From Belliella calami (GTDB lineage: Bacteria; Bacteroidota; Bacteroidia; Cytophagales; Cyclobacteriaceae): a DNA stretch of 64,000 nucleotides. A program made the translations under genes and the position numbers. Below the pieces are notes generated by a model. It had not been told where the DNA came from, did not search any database, and saw only the letters and a program-made list of their open reading frames with translations. Numbering within the stretch: the first letter of the stretch is position 1; each line of letters starts with the position of its first letter. Positions 23,611 to 31,268 of the stretch are shown piece after piece. The stretch spans positions 295,756-359,755 of the forward strand of contig NZ_JAKZGS010000004.1 in the NCBI RefSeq assembly GCF_022549695.1, in the 5' to 3' direction.

Positions 23611-23966
23611 TGTCTGTATTTAAAAATATTTATTTCATAATCCCCTGCATCCTTTTTTGGATCAATCAAGCAGTCGAAAGATTGTTGGGAATATACATTC
23701 CTTATGTCCATGCCTACTTGGATGACCTTTTGGCGATGCCTGTTGTGTTGGGAGTGACTTTGCAAGTGTTTAGATGGATTCATCCTTCGAGAAATTTGTT
23801 CTACTTTACCAAAGTCCAGTTGTTTGTAGGTTGGCTTTATTTTTCTTTCCTCTTTGAAGTATTGCTACCCAGATGGTCAGCTACCTATACAGCCGATATT
23901 TGGGATGTACTTTGTTATGCTATAGGGACTGTTATTTTTGATAGATTGATCAATAGGAAACATTAA
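23610..23966 (+). CDS. small multi-pass membrane protein
   Basis: The ATG at 23610 overlaps the preceding stop and gives 118 residues; a TTG 27 bases upstream is less likely. Three or four hydrophobic segments are visible, with conserved-looking Leu-Asp-Asp-Leu-Leu-Ala-Met-Pro-Val-Val-Leu-Gly and Asp-Ile-Trp-Asp-Val-Leu-Cys-Tyr-Ala. I recall similar Bacteroidetes proteins annotated as magnesium-citrate secondary transporters, but 118 residues is too short for such a carrier, so that name should not be trusted. The coupling to the zinc-ribbon protein suggests a two-protein membrane unit. Confidence 0.75.
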   Translation: MSVFKNIYFIIPCILFWINQAVERLLGIYIPYVHAYLDDLLAMPVVLGVTLQVFRWIHPSRNLFYFTKVQLFVGWLYFSFLFEVLLPRWSATYTADIWDVLCYAIGTVIFDRLINRKH

Positions 23967-23989
23967 CTTTGTCTAAATTTTAAAACTCA

Positions 23990-24826
23990 ATGAATCTAAG
24001 ATCCCTCTTCAGCCAATATTCTCAAAAACTTCAGGCTATTTATGATAAGCAAGAAGCAGAAAGTTTGGTGTTTTGGCTGTTTGAAGCTTTTCTGAAAAAA
24101 GGGAGGTCTGAAATTCTTAGAGATGAATTTATAGAAAGTGTTCCGCAAGAGTTGGACGAGGCATTATCTCAGCTTTTGGAGAAAAAACCTATTCAGTATA
24201 TTCTGGGTACAGCTCCTTTTTATGGCAGGGAATTCAAAGTTAATTCATCCGTCTTGATTCCCCGAAACGAAACTGAAGAGCTTGTTCATTTGATAATCAA
24301 AGAAAATAAGCGGTTGAATCTACGGATTTTGGATATTGGCACCGGTTCGGGCTGTATTCCTATCAGTTTGGCACTTGAAATTCCCTCTTCCAAAGTGTAT
24401 GCATTGGATGTAAGTAAAGAAGCTTTGGCTGTGGCAGAAGAAAATGCAGAACAGCATGAAGCAAGGGTTGAGTTTTTTCAAATAGACGTTTTGAATGAAG
24501 AGATACCGGTTAATGAACTGGATATAATTGTCAGCAACCCTCCTTATGTTTGCGAATCAGAGAAAAGCTTGATGCATGAAAATGTCCTTCAATTTGAGCC
24601 ACATTTGGCCCTGTTTGTTTCAGATGAGGATCCTTTGATTTTTTATAAAGTGATCGCACACAAAGCCAAACTACATCTCAAGATTGGTGGGAAAATTTAT
24701 TTTGAAATCAATGAAGCATTAGGAAATGCAACAAAAGAACTCTTGGTTGAGCTCGGGTATTCACAGGTTGAGGTATTAGAAGACCTTAATGGCAAGGAAA
24801 GGATGGTGAAGGCTGTGTGGGGTTGA
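23990..24826 (+). CDS. prmC: release factor glutamine N5-methyltransferase
   Basis: PrmC methylates the Gln of the GGQ motif in release factors RF1 and RF2. The 278 residues hold an N-terminal helical domain with Gln-Tyr-Ile-Leu-Gly-Thr-Ala-Pro-Phe-Tyr-Gly (about 71-81). The methyltransferase core has Ile-Leu-Asp-Ile-Gly-Thr-Gly-Ser-Gly-Cys-Ile (about 112-122) and the signature Asn-Pro-Pro-Tyr-Val (about 183-187). It lies 23 bases after the small membrane protein on the same strand. Confidence 0.95.
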   Translation: MNLRSLFSQYSQKLQAIYDKQEAESLVFWLFEAFLKKGRSEILRDEFIESVPQELDEALSQLLEKKPIQYILGTAPFYGREFKVNSSVLIPRNETEELVHLIIKENKRLNLRILDIGTGSGCIPISLALEIPSSKVYALDVSKEALAVAEENAEQHEARVEFFQIDVLNEEIPVNELDIIVSNPPYVCESEKSLMHENVLQFEPHLALFVSDEDPLIFYKVIAHKAKLHLKIGGKIYFEINEALGNATKELLVELGYSQVEVLEDLNGKERMVKAVWG

Positions 24827-25009
24827 ATAGCTTCATGGTTTATTCAGTTAAAGAGGCATTCATATTTGAAGTACAGTTAGTAGTCGCATAGTGATCAGTG
24901 GATTATGGGTCAAGGGTTTAATTCACCATAATCGAGAAGATAATTTATTGAAATTCATCAGTAGCTTAAATCAGCCGATTTTTGACCTTAATGCAGTATA
25001 CTTTTTTGC

Positions 25010-25627
25010 CTACACCTCCATCACAAATTCCCCAATCCAAAATGTTTTGTCTGATTTGAAAACAACTGTACCTTCTTCTACTTCAATAAAAGTCGCATAA
25101 GTAATGCGCTGGATTTGGCTATCACCCTCTTCCTGAATCTCAATAAATGTGCCTTCAGGAGCATGAAGCTGCAAACTTGCACCGGCAAACCATTTTTTGA
25201 ACTGTCCATTTTTCACTGGAAAATACCTCATGGGGGCATCCCAGACCACCAAATCAAGAAATGAAAGCTTGGCTTCCAATCCGAAAACCTGCTGATGGTC
25301 AAACCCAATGATATTGACTGCCCCATGTTTGGTCGCAATCAAATACTGCAATCCTTCTTCAAGAAAATCCTCGTTGCTGACGCCTAAAAACTTAACGGGA
25401 TACTGTTCCTCCAAGAGGCTGTAGTTTTCTTTTTGGAAATCCATACTTGCAATGATCAGATCAATTTTGATTCCCCAAGAAATCACTGTATGAACCTCTT
25501 CCTGAGTCACCAATACAGTCGGCGACCATTCCAAAAGCGGAGCGATATTTTCGTAGCCAAAGCCTTTTGTGTCTAGTATCAATAAAGCTGGCTCTTGTTG
25601 TTCTTTTACAAAATGGTGGGAAGACAT
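25010..25627 (-). CDS. thiamine-pyrophosphokinase-like protein, probably inactive
   Basis: The start is taken at the ATG complementary to 25625-25627 (Met-Ser-Ser-His-His-Phe), giving 205 residues; longer in-frame extensions are AT-rich and unlike protein. The domain order (Rossmann-like N-terminal half, then a beta-rich C-terminal half with His-Ala-Pro-Glu-Gly-Thr and Val-Val-Phe-Lys-Ser-Asp) fits thiamine pyrophosphokinases. The Asp-rich ATP/Mg motif expected in Asp-Leu-Ile-Ile-Gly-Asp-x-Asp-Ser reads Asp-Leu-Ile-Ile-Ala-Ser-Met-Asp-Phe, so key acidic residues are lost. Similar proteins in related genomes carry the same name. A non-catalytic role is inferred from the missing residues. Confidence 0.7.
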   Translation of the reverse strand: MSSHHFVKEQQEPALLILDTKGFGYENIAPLLEWSPTVLVTQEEVHTVISWGIKIDLIIASMDFQKENYSLLEEQYPVKFLGVSNEDFLEEGLQYLIATKHGAVNIIGFDHQQVFGLEAKLSFLDLVVWDAPMRYFPVKNGQFKKWFAGASLQLHAPEGTFIEIQEEGDSQIQRITYATFIEVEEGTVVFKSDKTFWIGEFVMEV

Positions 25628-25729
25628 GGTGCTTGTGTATTTTTTTAATGAAAAGATCAAACCTAAATATAAATAATTACTAACCATTGTTTTGAAACTA
25701 AAATCATTTAAAATTTGTAAATTTATTGT

Positions 25730-25981
25730 ATGGAAAAGATCGTAGTTCAAACTAAAGATAAATCAAAGCTTGATCTAGTAAAATCAATGCTTGAAGCTAT
25801 GCGTATTGACTTTAAAGTAGTCACGGATCATGTTTTAAATGAAAATCCTTCACCAAGTGGAGATCCGTATTTTGATAACCCAAAAAATATTGAAAACATA
25901 CTCGAAGGAGTAAAGCAATTGCAATCTGGGAAGGTTGTTAAATTGAGCAAAGATCAACGCAAAAAAATGCTAGACTTGTGA
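25730..25981 (+). CDS. antitoxin, DUF2683-like
   Basis: An 83-residue protein with an N-terminal Met-Glu-Lys-Ile-Val-Val-Gln-Thr-Lys-Asp-Lys-Ser and an alpha/beta pattern, followed by a flexible Asn-Pro-Ser-Pro-Ser-Gly stretch and a basic helical C-terminus. This matches small Bacteroidetes antitoxins of the DUF2683 type that precede YoeB-like toxins. Its stop overlaps the GTG start of the next gene (GTGA, 25978-25981), a common toxin-antitoxin layout. It should bind and neutralise the toxin and may repress its own promoter in the 100 bases upstream, where TAAAATTTG (25709-25717) is a near-match to the -7 box. Confidence 0.8.
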   Translation: MEKIVVQTKDKSKLDLVKSMLEAMRIDFKVVTDHVLNENPSPSGDPYFDNPKNIENILEGVKQLQSGKVVKLSKDQRKKMLDL

Positions 25982-26247
25982 GTTTTGAAATCACCTTTAC
26001 TAAGATTGCCGAAAAGGATCTCTTAAGGCATAAAAATTCTGGAAATAAAAAGCTCATCAGAAAGCTTGATCAATTATTAGACGAACTTGAAGAACATCCT
26101 GAGACTGGTACAGGCAAACCAGAAAGATTGAAGAATAATCTTTCTGGATTGTGGTCAAGAAGAATAAATCATGAACATCGTCTTGTTTATTCTATTGATG
26201 GTAAAAAAGTTATAGTCACTGTAATTTCAGCTTATGGACATTATTAA
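25978..26247 (+). CDS. YoeB/Txe-type mRNA interferase toxin
   Basis: The 89-residue toxin starts at a GTG inside the antitoxin stop. It shows the RelE-fold YoeB pattern: Phe-Thr-Lys-Ile-Ala-Glu-Lys-Asp-Leu (residues 6-14), Gly-Thr-Gly-Lys-Pro-Glu-Arg-Leu-Lys (about 45-53), Leu-Ser-Gly-Leu-Trp-Ser-Arg-Arg-Ile (about 56-64) and the C-terminal Arg-Leu-Val-Tyr and Tyr-Gly-His-Tyr. The catalytic Glu, Arg and C-terminal His/Tyr of the family all appear to be present. Such toxins cut mRNA at the ribosome. A terminator follows directly, making this a two-gene unit. Confidence 0.92.
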   Translation: MSFEITFTKIAEKDLLRHKNSGNKKLIRKLDQLLDELEEHPETGTGKPERLKNNLSGLWSRRINHEHRLVYSIDGKKVIVTVISAYGHY

Positions 26248-26274
26248 AAGGCTATGATACGATAGCCTTTTTTT
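26246..26274 (+). terminator. intrinsic terminator of the toxin-antitoxin unit
   Basis: AAAAGGCTA and TAGCCTTTT pair around an 8-10 base loop, followed by further T residues. It begins at the toxin stop codon. Confidence 0.85.
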
Positions 26275-26333
26275 GTGACGAAGCTGATTCATATTGGTTG
26301 ATTACTAGACCTTACTTTTGGAATCAGTTATTC

Positions 26334-27323
26334 TCACCTCCAAGTTCTCAGAAAAAAGTCCTTTGCATTCTTGAAAGCTAATTTTTCTAGCTGATCTTGG
26401 CTTAATTTTTCAGAAAGAGTTTTCAAAACATCTGGATATTTACTGGCATTTTCCACATTGGGGAAATAAAACGGAATCCTGCCTATATCCGGAAAACCAA
26501 CCGTATAGAAGAAGTCTGCACCAAAGCAGATTTGATCTTCGGCGCCTTTTTCAAAACCATATAAAATGTGCTCGTAGATCCTGTTTGGATCTTCTGTATC
26601 GAGAAATGCCCTTAAGAAATTCACCCCAATAATGCCTTTTCTATGGATTATTTCTTTGACAAATTCATCTGTCAGGTTTCTTTTATGATTCCATATAGAC
26701 CTGAAGTTTGAGTGGCTCGCGATAACGGGTACGTGGAGATTAGTCTTGTCAATATGGTTGAGAATACCTTCTGCAAGCAAGTCGGATGTATGGGAAAGGT
26801 CTATGGCTATTTTTTTTCCTGACATATAATCAAGTAGTCTTTTCCCATCATCTTTGAGCCCGATTCCTTCAGTATAATTTCCACCACCAAACCGATTTTC
26901 TTTGTGGTGCGTCATGCTGATGTAAGCAACTCTTCCTGTTTTCTCAATGATTTTGTCTAATCGGTCAAATGCAGCTTGAATTGGGGCAGTTTCATTCGCC
27001 AATCCAGATGCGCTCTCTATTGCAGCCAAGAGTCCGATTTTATCTTGATTTTCTAAACTATTCAAAAATTCAAAATCTGCTAATGTTAAGTCCTCAGCGA
27101 AAGTTTTTTGAATAGATTGAAAATGGTCAACTTGCTTGTCGGCAAAATCCATACTCCCTGAAACCACATCAGTGAAAATCGCCATCACCTGCATTTTTAC
27201 ATTTCCTGTTTTCAAAAAAGGTAAAGCACAAGCAATATCTTCTGTTTTGTCGGCTCTCGCTCCTGGCACATTAGCCAAGTAAGAAAGTAAGTCACAATGG
27301 GTGTCAACTATCGGGGTTTTCAT
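26334..27323 (-). CDS. M19 membrane dipeptidase family protein
   Basis: This 329-residue zinc dipeptidase has the first zinc motif Asp-Thr-His-Cys-Asp (residues 6-10), the bridging Glu in Ala-Ile-Glu-Ser-Ala (about 107), His in Leu-Ser-His-Thr-Ser (about 190) and Ala-Ser-His-Ser-Asn-Phe-Arg (about 214), and Gly-Ala-Asp-Phe-Phe (about 280). There is no signal peptide, so unlike the second M19 enzyme at 45.2 kb it is expected in the cytoplasm. It may cleave dipeptides, including some with D-residues. It is transcribed away from the kynurenine cluster, with a 176-base gap between the divergent starts. Confidence 0.9.
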   Translation of the reverse strand: MKTPIVDTHCDLLSYLANVPGARADKTEDIACALPFLKTGNVKMQVMAIFTDVVSGSMDFADKQVDHFQSIQKTFAEDLTLADFEFLNSLENQDKIGLLAAIESASGLANETAPIQAAFDRLDKIIEKTGRVAYISMTHHKENRFGGGNYTEGIGLKDDGKRLLDYMSGKKIAIDLSHTSDLLAEGILNHIDKTNLHVPVIASHSNFRSIWNHKRNLTDEFVKEIIHRKGIIGVNFLRAFLDTEDPNRIYEHILYGFEKGAEDQICFGADFFYTVGFPDIGRIPFYFPNVENASKYPDVLKTLSEKLSQDQLEKLAFKNAKDFFLRTWR

Positions 27324-27499
27324 AAAGTCAGTTTGAATCAGATATCAAAGAAACTCAAAAAATGACAGTTTTTTTATACTTTTAGACTTCTTTTGAGTTA
27401 AAGAAAATAGCGAGTTCCAGATTAACATTGCTTAGCTCATAAGTTTAGTCATTTATTACAGTGAATAAATCAAATATTTAATTTCCAACTGACAGCAAC

Positions 27500-28012
27500 A
27501 TGCCTATCTCCAAGCCTATAAACTTCACCAAATGGATAGATGAAAACCGACATCTCCTCAAACCTCCAATCGGAAATCAGCAAATCTATAAAGAGAATGA
27601 AGACTTTATCGTGATGGTGGTCGGTGGGCCAAATTCAAGAAAGGATTATCATTACAATGAAGGGGAAGAATTTTTCTTTCAAGTCGAAGGAGACATCACA
27701 CTAAAGATAGTAGAAGAAGGAAAGCCAAAAGATATAGAAATTAAGGAAGGTGAAATCTTCTTATTGCCACCTCGAACTCCCCACAGTCCAAGGAGACCGG
27801 CAAATACGATTGGTTTGGTCTTTGAAAGATATAGAAGAAAGGGTGAGAAGGATGGCTTTATTTGGCATTGTGAAAATTGTGGTGAAAAGCTCTATGAAGA
27901 GTATGCAGAAGTCACTGACATTGTCAATCAACTTCCACCGATTATGGAACGTTTTTGGTCAAATCCTGAAAACACCAAGTGCAAAAGCTGTGGAACGGTC
28001 ATGAAAAAATAG
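27500..28012 (+). CDS. haaO: 3-hydroxyanthranilate 3,4-dioxygenase
   Basis: The enzyme opens the ring of 3-hydroxyanthranilate with O2, giving the precursor of quinolinate. The 170-residue cupin has its Fe ligands in Tyr-His-Tyr-Asn-Glu-Gly-Glu-Glu-Phe (about 50-58) and Pro-Pro-Arg-Thr-Pro-His-Ser-Pro (about 90-97). A C-terminal rubredoxin-like site has two pairs, Cys-Glu-Asn-Cys (about 124-127) and Cys-Lys-Ser-Cys (about 161-164), as in the bacterial form of the family. It is first of three kynurenine genes (gap to kynU 48 bases). Confidence 0.96.
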   Translation: MPISKPINFTKWIDENRHLLKPPIGNQQIYKENEDFIVMVVGGPNSRKDYHYNEGEEFFFQVEGDITLKIVEEGKPKDIEIKEGEIFLLPPRTPHSPRRPANTIGLVFERYRRKGEKDGFIWHCENCGEKLYEEYAEVTDIVNQLPPIMERFWSNPENTKCKSCGTVMKK

Positions 28013-28060
28013 GCCTCAGTTTTCTAATTTAAATCAAAAATTACCCAAATAGAAAATATA

Positions 28061-29350
28061 ATGTCAAACCAAGTCAACTTTGAGTTCAGTATAGATTTTG
28101 CGGAAAAAATGGATGCGGAAGATCCATTAAGAGATTTTCGATCTAAATTTATTTTTCCAAAGGTAAACGGAAATGAGGCCATTTATTTTTGTGGAAATTC
28201 CCTCGGGATTCAGCCAAAAGCCACCCAAGCTTATATCCAAAAAGAGCTTGACAACTGGGCAAACATGGCTGTTGATGGACATTTTCATGGTGAAGACGCT
28301 TGGTATCATATTCGCAAAAAATCAAAACCAGCACTGGCAGAGATTGTAGGAGCCCACGAACATGAAGTTGTGGCAATGAATAATTTGACATCCAACCTTC
28401 ATTTTTTGATGGTTTCATTTTATCAGCCTACAGCAGAGAGGTACAAGATAATTACCGAAGCTGGGGCTTTTCCTTCTGATATGTATATGCTGGAAACCCA
28501 AGTCAAATTTCATGGCTTAGATCCTGATGAAGTAATTGTAGAAATCGCACCAAGGGCAGGAGAGCATACGCTGAGGACTGAGGATATTTTACAAACGATT
28601 CAGGAACATGGAGATCAGTTAGCATTGGTGATGATGGCTGGATTACAATATTACACTGGACAGCTTTTTGATATGAAAGCTATAGTCGAAGCTGCCCATA
28701 AAGTAGGTGCTTATGTTGGGTTTGATTTGGCGCATGCCGCAGGCAATGCCCAATTGGGTCTTCATGATTGGCAAGTTGACTTTGCTACATGGTGTAGTTA
28801 CAAATACATGAATTCTGGACCTGGGAATGTTTCCGGAATATTTGTACATGAAAAACATGCAGAAAAGCCAGAATTGCCTCGATTTGCAGGTTGGTGGGGA
28901 CATGATGAAGGTCAGCGATTTAAGATGGAGAAAGGCTTTGTGCCCATGTTTGGAGCTGATGGCTGGCAATTGGCAAATTCAAATGTATTGGCATTGGCAG
29001 CACACCAGGCTTCTTTGGAAATATTTATGGAAGCTGGAATTAAGAACTTAAGGAAGAAAAGCGAAACTTTAACAGGTTATTTGGAGTTTTTAATTCATAA
29101 AATAAACGGAGATAGTGGGGTAATTGAAATAATAACACCGAAAAACGAAAACGAAAGAGGCTGTCAGTTATCTTTGCTCGTTCATAAAGGAGGCAAAGCT
29201 GTTTTTGATGAATTTTATCAAAATGGAATAGTTGGTGATTGGAGAAATCCAAACGTGATCAGAATAGCTCCTACACCACTTTATAATAGCTTCATGGATG
29301 TATTCAGGTTTGCCCAAGTCCTGGAACAATCTCTCCGAAAGTTTGCATAA
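28061..29350 (+). CDS. kynU: kynureninase
   Basis: Kynureninase is a PLP enzyme that cleaves 3-hydroxykynurenine to 3-hydroxyanthranilate plus alanine. The 429-residue protein has Phe-Cys-Gly-Asn-Ser-Leu-Gly (about 40-46), Phe-Asp-Leu-Ala-His-Ala-Ala-Gly-Asn (about 223-231) and the PLP lysine in Cys-Ser-Tyr-Lys-Tyr-Met-Asn-Ser-Gly-Pro-Gly (about 246-256). Gene order haaO-kynU-kmo is the later part of tryptophan degradation, with spacings of 48 and 25 bases, so it is one transcription unit. Confidence 0.97.
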   Translation: MSNQVNFEFSIDFAEKMDAEDPLRDFRSKFIFPKVNGNEAIYFCGNSLGIQPKATQAYIQKELDNWANMAVDGHFHGEDAWYHIRKKSKPALAEIVGAHEHEVVAMNNLTSNLHFLMVSFYQPTAERYKIITEAGAFPSDMYMLETQVKFHGLDPDEVIVEIAPRAGEHTLRTEDILQTIQEHGDQLALVMMAGLQYYTGQLFDMKAIVEAAHKVGAYVGFDLAHAAGNAQLGLHDWQVDFATWCSYKYMNSGPGNVSGIFVHEKHAEKPELPRFAGWWGHDEGQRFKMEKGFVPMFGADGWQLANSNVLALAAHQASLEIFMEAGIKNLRKKSETLTGYLEFLIHKINGDSGVIEIITPKNENERGCQLSLLVHKGGKAVFDEFYQNGIVGDWRNPNVIRIAPTPLYNSFMDVFRFAQVLEQSLRKFA

Positions 29351-29375
29351 AAATAAGGGTATTGAATTGGAAGTG

Positions 29376-30728
29376 ATGGAAAAAAATGAAATTAGCATCT
29401 TAGGAGCCGGATTGATTGGGTCTCTTTTGAGCATTTATTTGAAAAAAAGAGGACTTGATGTTTCTATTTTTGAAAAAAGACTAGACAACAGAAATTCACA
29501 ATATAAAGAGGAAGGCCGATCGATCAACATGGCGCTAAGCGACCGTGGTTGGCGTGCTTTGGAAAAAATAGGTCTAAAAGACAAAATCATGCCCCTTGCC
29601 ATTCCGATGTATGGAAGGAGAGTTCATGACGAACATGGAAAAACTACATTTATCCCATACGGAAAAGACGATCAAGCAATATATTCTATTTCCAGAGGCA
29701 GGTTCAATAGGGTCCTGATTGATGAAGCTGAAAAAGAAGGTGTAAAGCTCAATTTTGGACACAGGTGTGACCATGTCAATATTGGCAAAGGTGAGCTACA
29801 TTTTACTGTTGGAGAAGAAAGAAGTCAGCTTCACTCTAATGTAATCATAGGAGCTGATGGTGCTTATAGCTCGCTAAGGATGGCTATGCAAAAGCAAGCT
29901 AGGTTCAATTATAAGCAAGAGTATATTTCCCACGGCTACAAAGAATTGACTATTCCGGCTACAGCAGAAGGGGAGTTTGCCATGGATCCAAATGCACTTC
30001 ATATTTGGCCGAGAGGGAAATTTATGCTGATTGCTCTACCAAATCCTGACAAATCATTTACATGTACTTTGTTCTTGCCTTTTGAAGGGACAAAAGTATG
30101 TTTTGACAAAATCAATGATGAGGTAGATATCAAAAGTGTTTTCAAAACACATTTTGATGATGCCTACAAGTTAATGCCAAATTTGACTGAGCAATATTTT
30201 AACAACCCAACCTCAGCATTGATCAATATTGAGTGTTTTCCTTGGGTTCAAGATAGGGCCTTGCTAATAGGTGATGCTTCCCATGCAATGGTTCCATTTT
30301 ATGGTCAAGGAATGAACTGTGGTTTTGAAGATTGTTTTATTTTGGATAGCTTGATTGATAAGTTTGGAACGACTGCTTGGGATTTGATTTTTGCAAAATT
30401 CCAGAAAATGAGGAAGCCAGATACAGATGCTATTTGTCAATTGGCAATGGAAAATTTTGTAGAAATGAGAGATGCTGTTTCGGATCCTAAATTTCTTTTA
30501 AGGAAGAAAATTGAGGCAAAACTGCATGCATTGTACCCGAATGATTGGGTGCCTCTTTATACGATGGTTACTTTTTCTGATATGCCTTACTCAGAGGCTT
30601 ATGCCCAAGGAAAATTACAGGAGGCAATTATGGATAAGGTTATGTCAAGCCCTTTGATAACTCAAAATTGGGACAAGTTGGATTATGGAGATATCATAGA
30701 TCAAATGGATGCTGCAAAAGCTGTCTAA
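29376..30728 (+). CDS. kmo: kynurenine 3-monooxygenase
   Basis: Kmo hydroxylates kynurenine using FAD and NADPH. The start is taken at the ATG at 29376 (Met-Glu-Lys-Asn-Glu-Ile-Ser-Ile-Leu-Gly-Ala-Gly), 25 bases after kynU; an extension starting inside kynU is less likely. The 450 residues show Gly-Ala-Gly-Leu-Ile-Gly at the N-terminus, an Arg-containing Ser-Arg-Gly-Arg-Phe-Asn (about 108), the second FAD motif Leu-Ile-Gly-Asp-Ala-Ser-His-Ala (about 297-304), then Gly-Gln-Gly-Met-Asn-Cys-Gly-Phe-Glu-Asp, and a hydrophobic C-terminal part. Neither tryptophan 2,3-dioxygenase nor kynurenine formamidase is in the window. Confidence 0.96.
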   Translation: MEKNEISILGAGLIGSLLSIYLKKRGLDVSIFEKRLDNRNSQYKEEGRSINMALSDRGWRALEKIGLKDKIMPLAIPMYGRRVHDEHGKTTFIPYGKDDQAIYSISRGRFNRVLIDEAEKEGVKLNFGHRCDHVNIGKGELHFTVGEERSQLHSNVIIGADGAYSSLRMAMQKQARFNYKQEYISHGYKELTIPATAEGEFAMDPNALHIWPRGKFMLIALPNPDKSFTCTLFLPFEGTKVCFDKINDEVDIKSVFKTHFDDAYKLMPNLTEQYFNNPTSALINIECFPWVQDRALLIGDASHAMVPFYGQGMNCGFEDCFILDSLIDKFGTTAWDLIFAKFQKMRKPDTDAICQLAMENFVEMRDAVSDPKFLLRKKIEAKLHALYPNDWVPLYTMVTFSDMPYSEAYAQGKLQEAIMDKVMSSPLITQNWDKLDYGDIIDQMDAAKAV

Positions 30729-30804
30729 CCAATTAAGCTAATCCAAGAGAGTTATTTCCCTTTGGGAGATCTCTCTTGGTTTCTGGTTGACTTCATAATT
30801 TTTC

Positions 30805-30935
30805 TTTACCAAATGATGTTTACTGAAGTGGCCTCAAGCTAAATCAGCTGATTACAATTTTCCAGATCATTTATATTGACTATGACTATAATGACTCTTG
30901 GATCTGGGAAAACTGATTATTTTTGATTTGGTAAA
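30805..30935. repeat. long imperfect inverted repeat
   Basis: The left arm carries, in order, TTTACCAAAT (30805-30814), AATCAG (30842-30847) and TTTTCCAGATC (30858-30868). The right arm carries the complements in reverse order: GATCTGGGAAAA (30901-30912), CTGATT and ATTTGGTAAA (30926-30935). Nested, ordered matches point to an eroded large hairpin with a 32-base loop. The left arm has about 25 extra bases. Confidence 0.5.
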
Positions 30936-30992
30936 TACAGAAAAATCCCTCCTATACAGCTCTAATCAAACAAGTAAAAAAACAAGTGTTTT

Positions 30993-31098
30993 TTATCCAC
31001 AATTTACTAAAGTTATCCACACTTAGGTTTTGATTGTGTTTAAGGTCTTGATTGTCAGTTATTTATGGATAAAATTTAAATTAAAGATTTGTGGATAA
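30993..31098. other. DnaA-box cluster, candidate replication origin (oriC)
   Basis: Perfect DnaA boxes TTATCCACA lie at 30993-31001 and 31013-31021 on the plus strand, and one on the minus strand at 31090-31098 (TGTGGATAA). A one-mismatch box on the minus strand (TTATCCATA) is at 31064-31072, next to the AT-only tract AAAATTTAAATTAAA. I noticed no other perfect box when reading the window. Nine-base boxes of this composition are expected by chance about once in tens of kilobases. dnaA is not in the window, which is not unusual for Bacteroidota. Confidence 0.55.
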
Positions 31099-31127
31099 TC
31101 ATCTGTAAATGAGATTATTAAATATGT

Positions 31128-31268
31128 GTATCCGCTTTTTTGCACCTAGACAATCAATAGAATGTTTGATGAACGATTTGAGGTTCTGTTGACTGTTCAT
31201 AGTTGTCCGTTGCCGAGAATCCACAACACAAAAACCGCTTCTTAGCCAACGTGCAACATTGCGGATAC
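31128..31268. repeat. MITE-like element, copy 2
   Basis: GTATCCGC at 31128-31135 is perfectly inverted as GCGGATAC at 31261-31268. Just inside, TTTTTTGCAC matches inverted GTGCAACATT with few mismatches. The first 68 bases from 31129 align without gaps to those of copy 3 with about 12 mismatches, so both derive from one element of about 140 bases. Confidence 0.6.

Noticed and set aside
24891-25100. 69-codon frame on the plus strand before the TPK-like gene end
   Set aside because: Half of it overlaps the convergent TPK-like gene and the composition is unlike protein; no start signal.
25709-25717. TAAAATTTG as promoter of the toxin-antitoxin genes
   Set aside because: Spacing between TA and TTTG is one base too long and the upstream box is too near; mentioned but not called as a promoter.
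29298-29375. Longer kmo starting inside kynU
   Set aside because: The added 26 residues are the out-of-frame reading of the kynU end; the FAD-binding motif starts right after the ATG at 29376.
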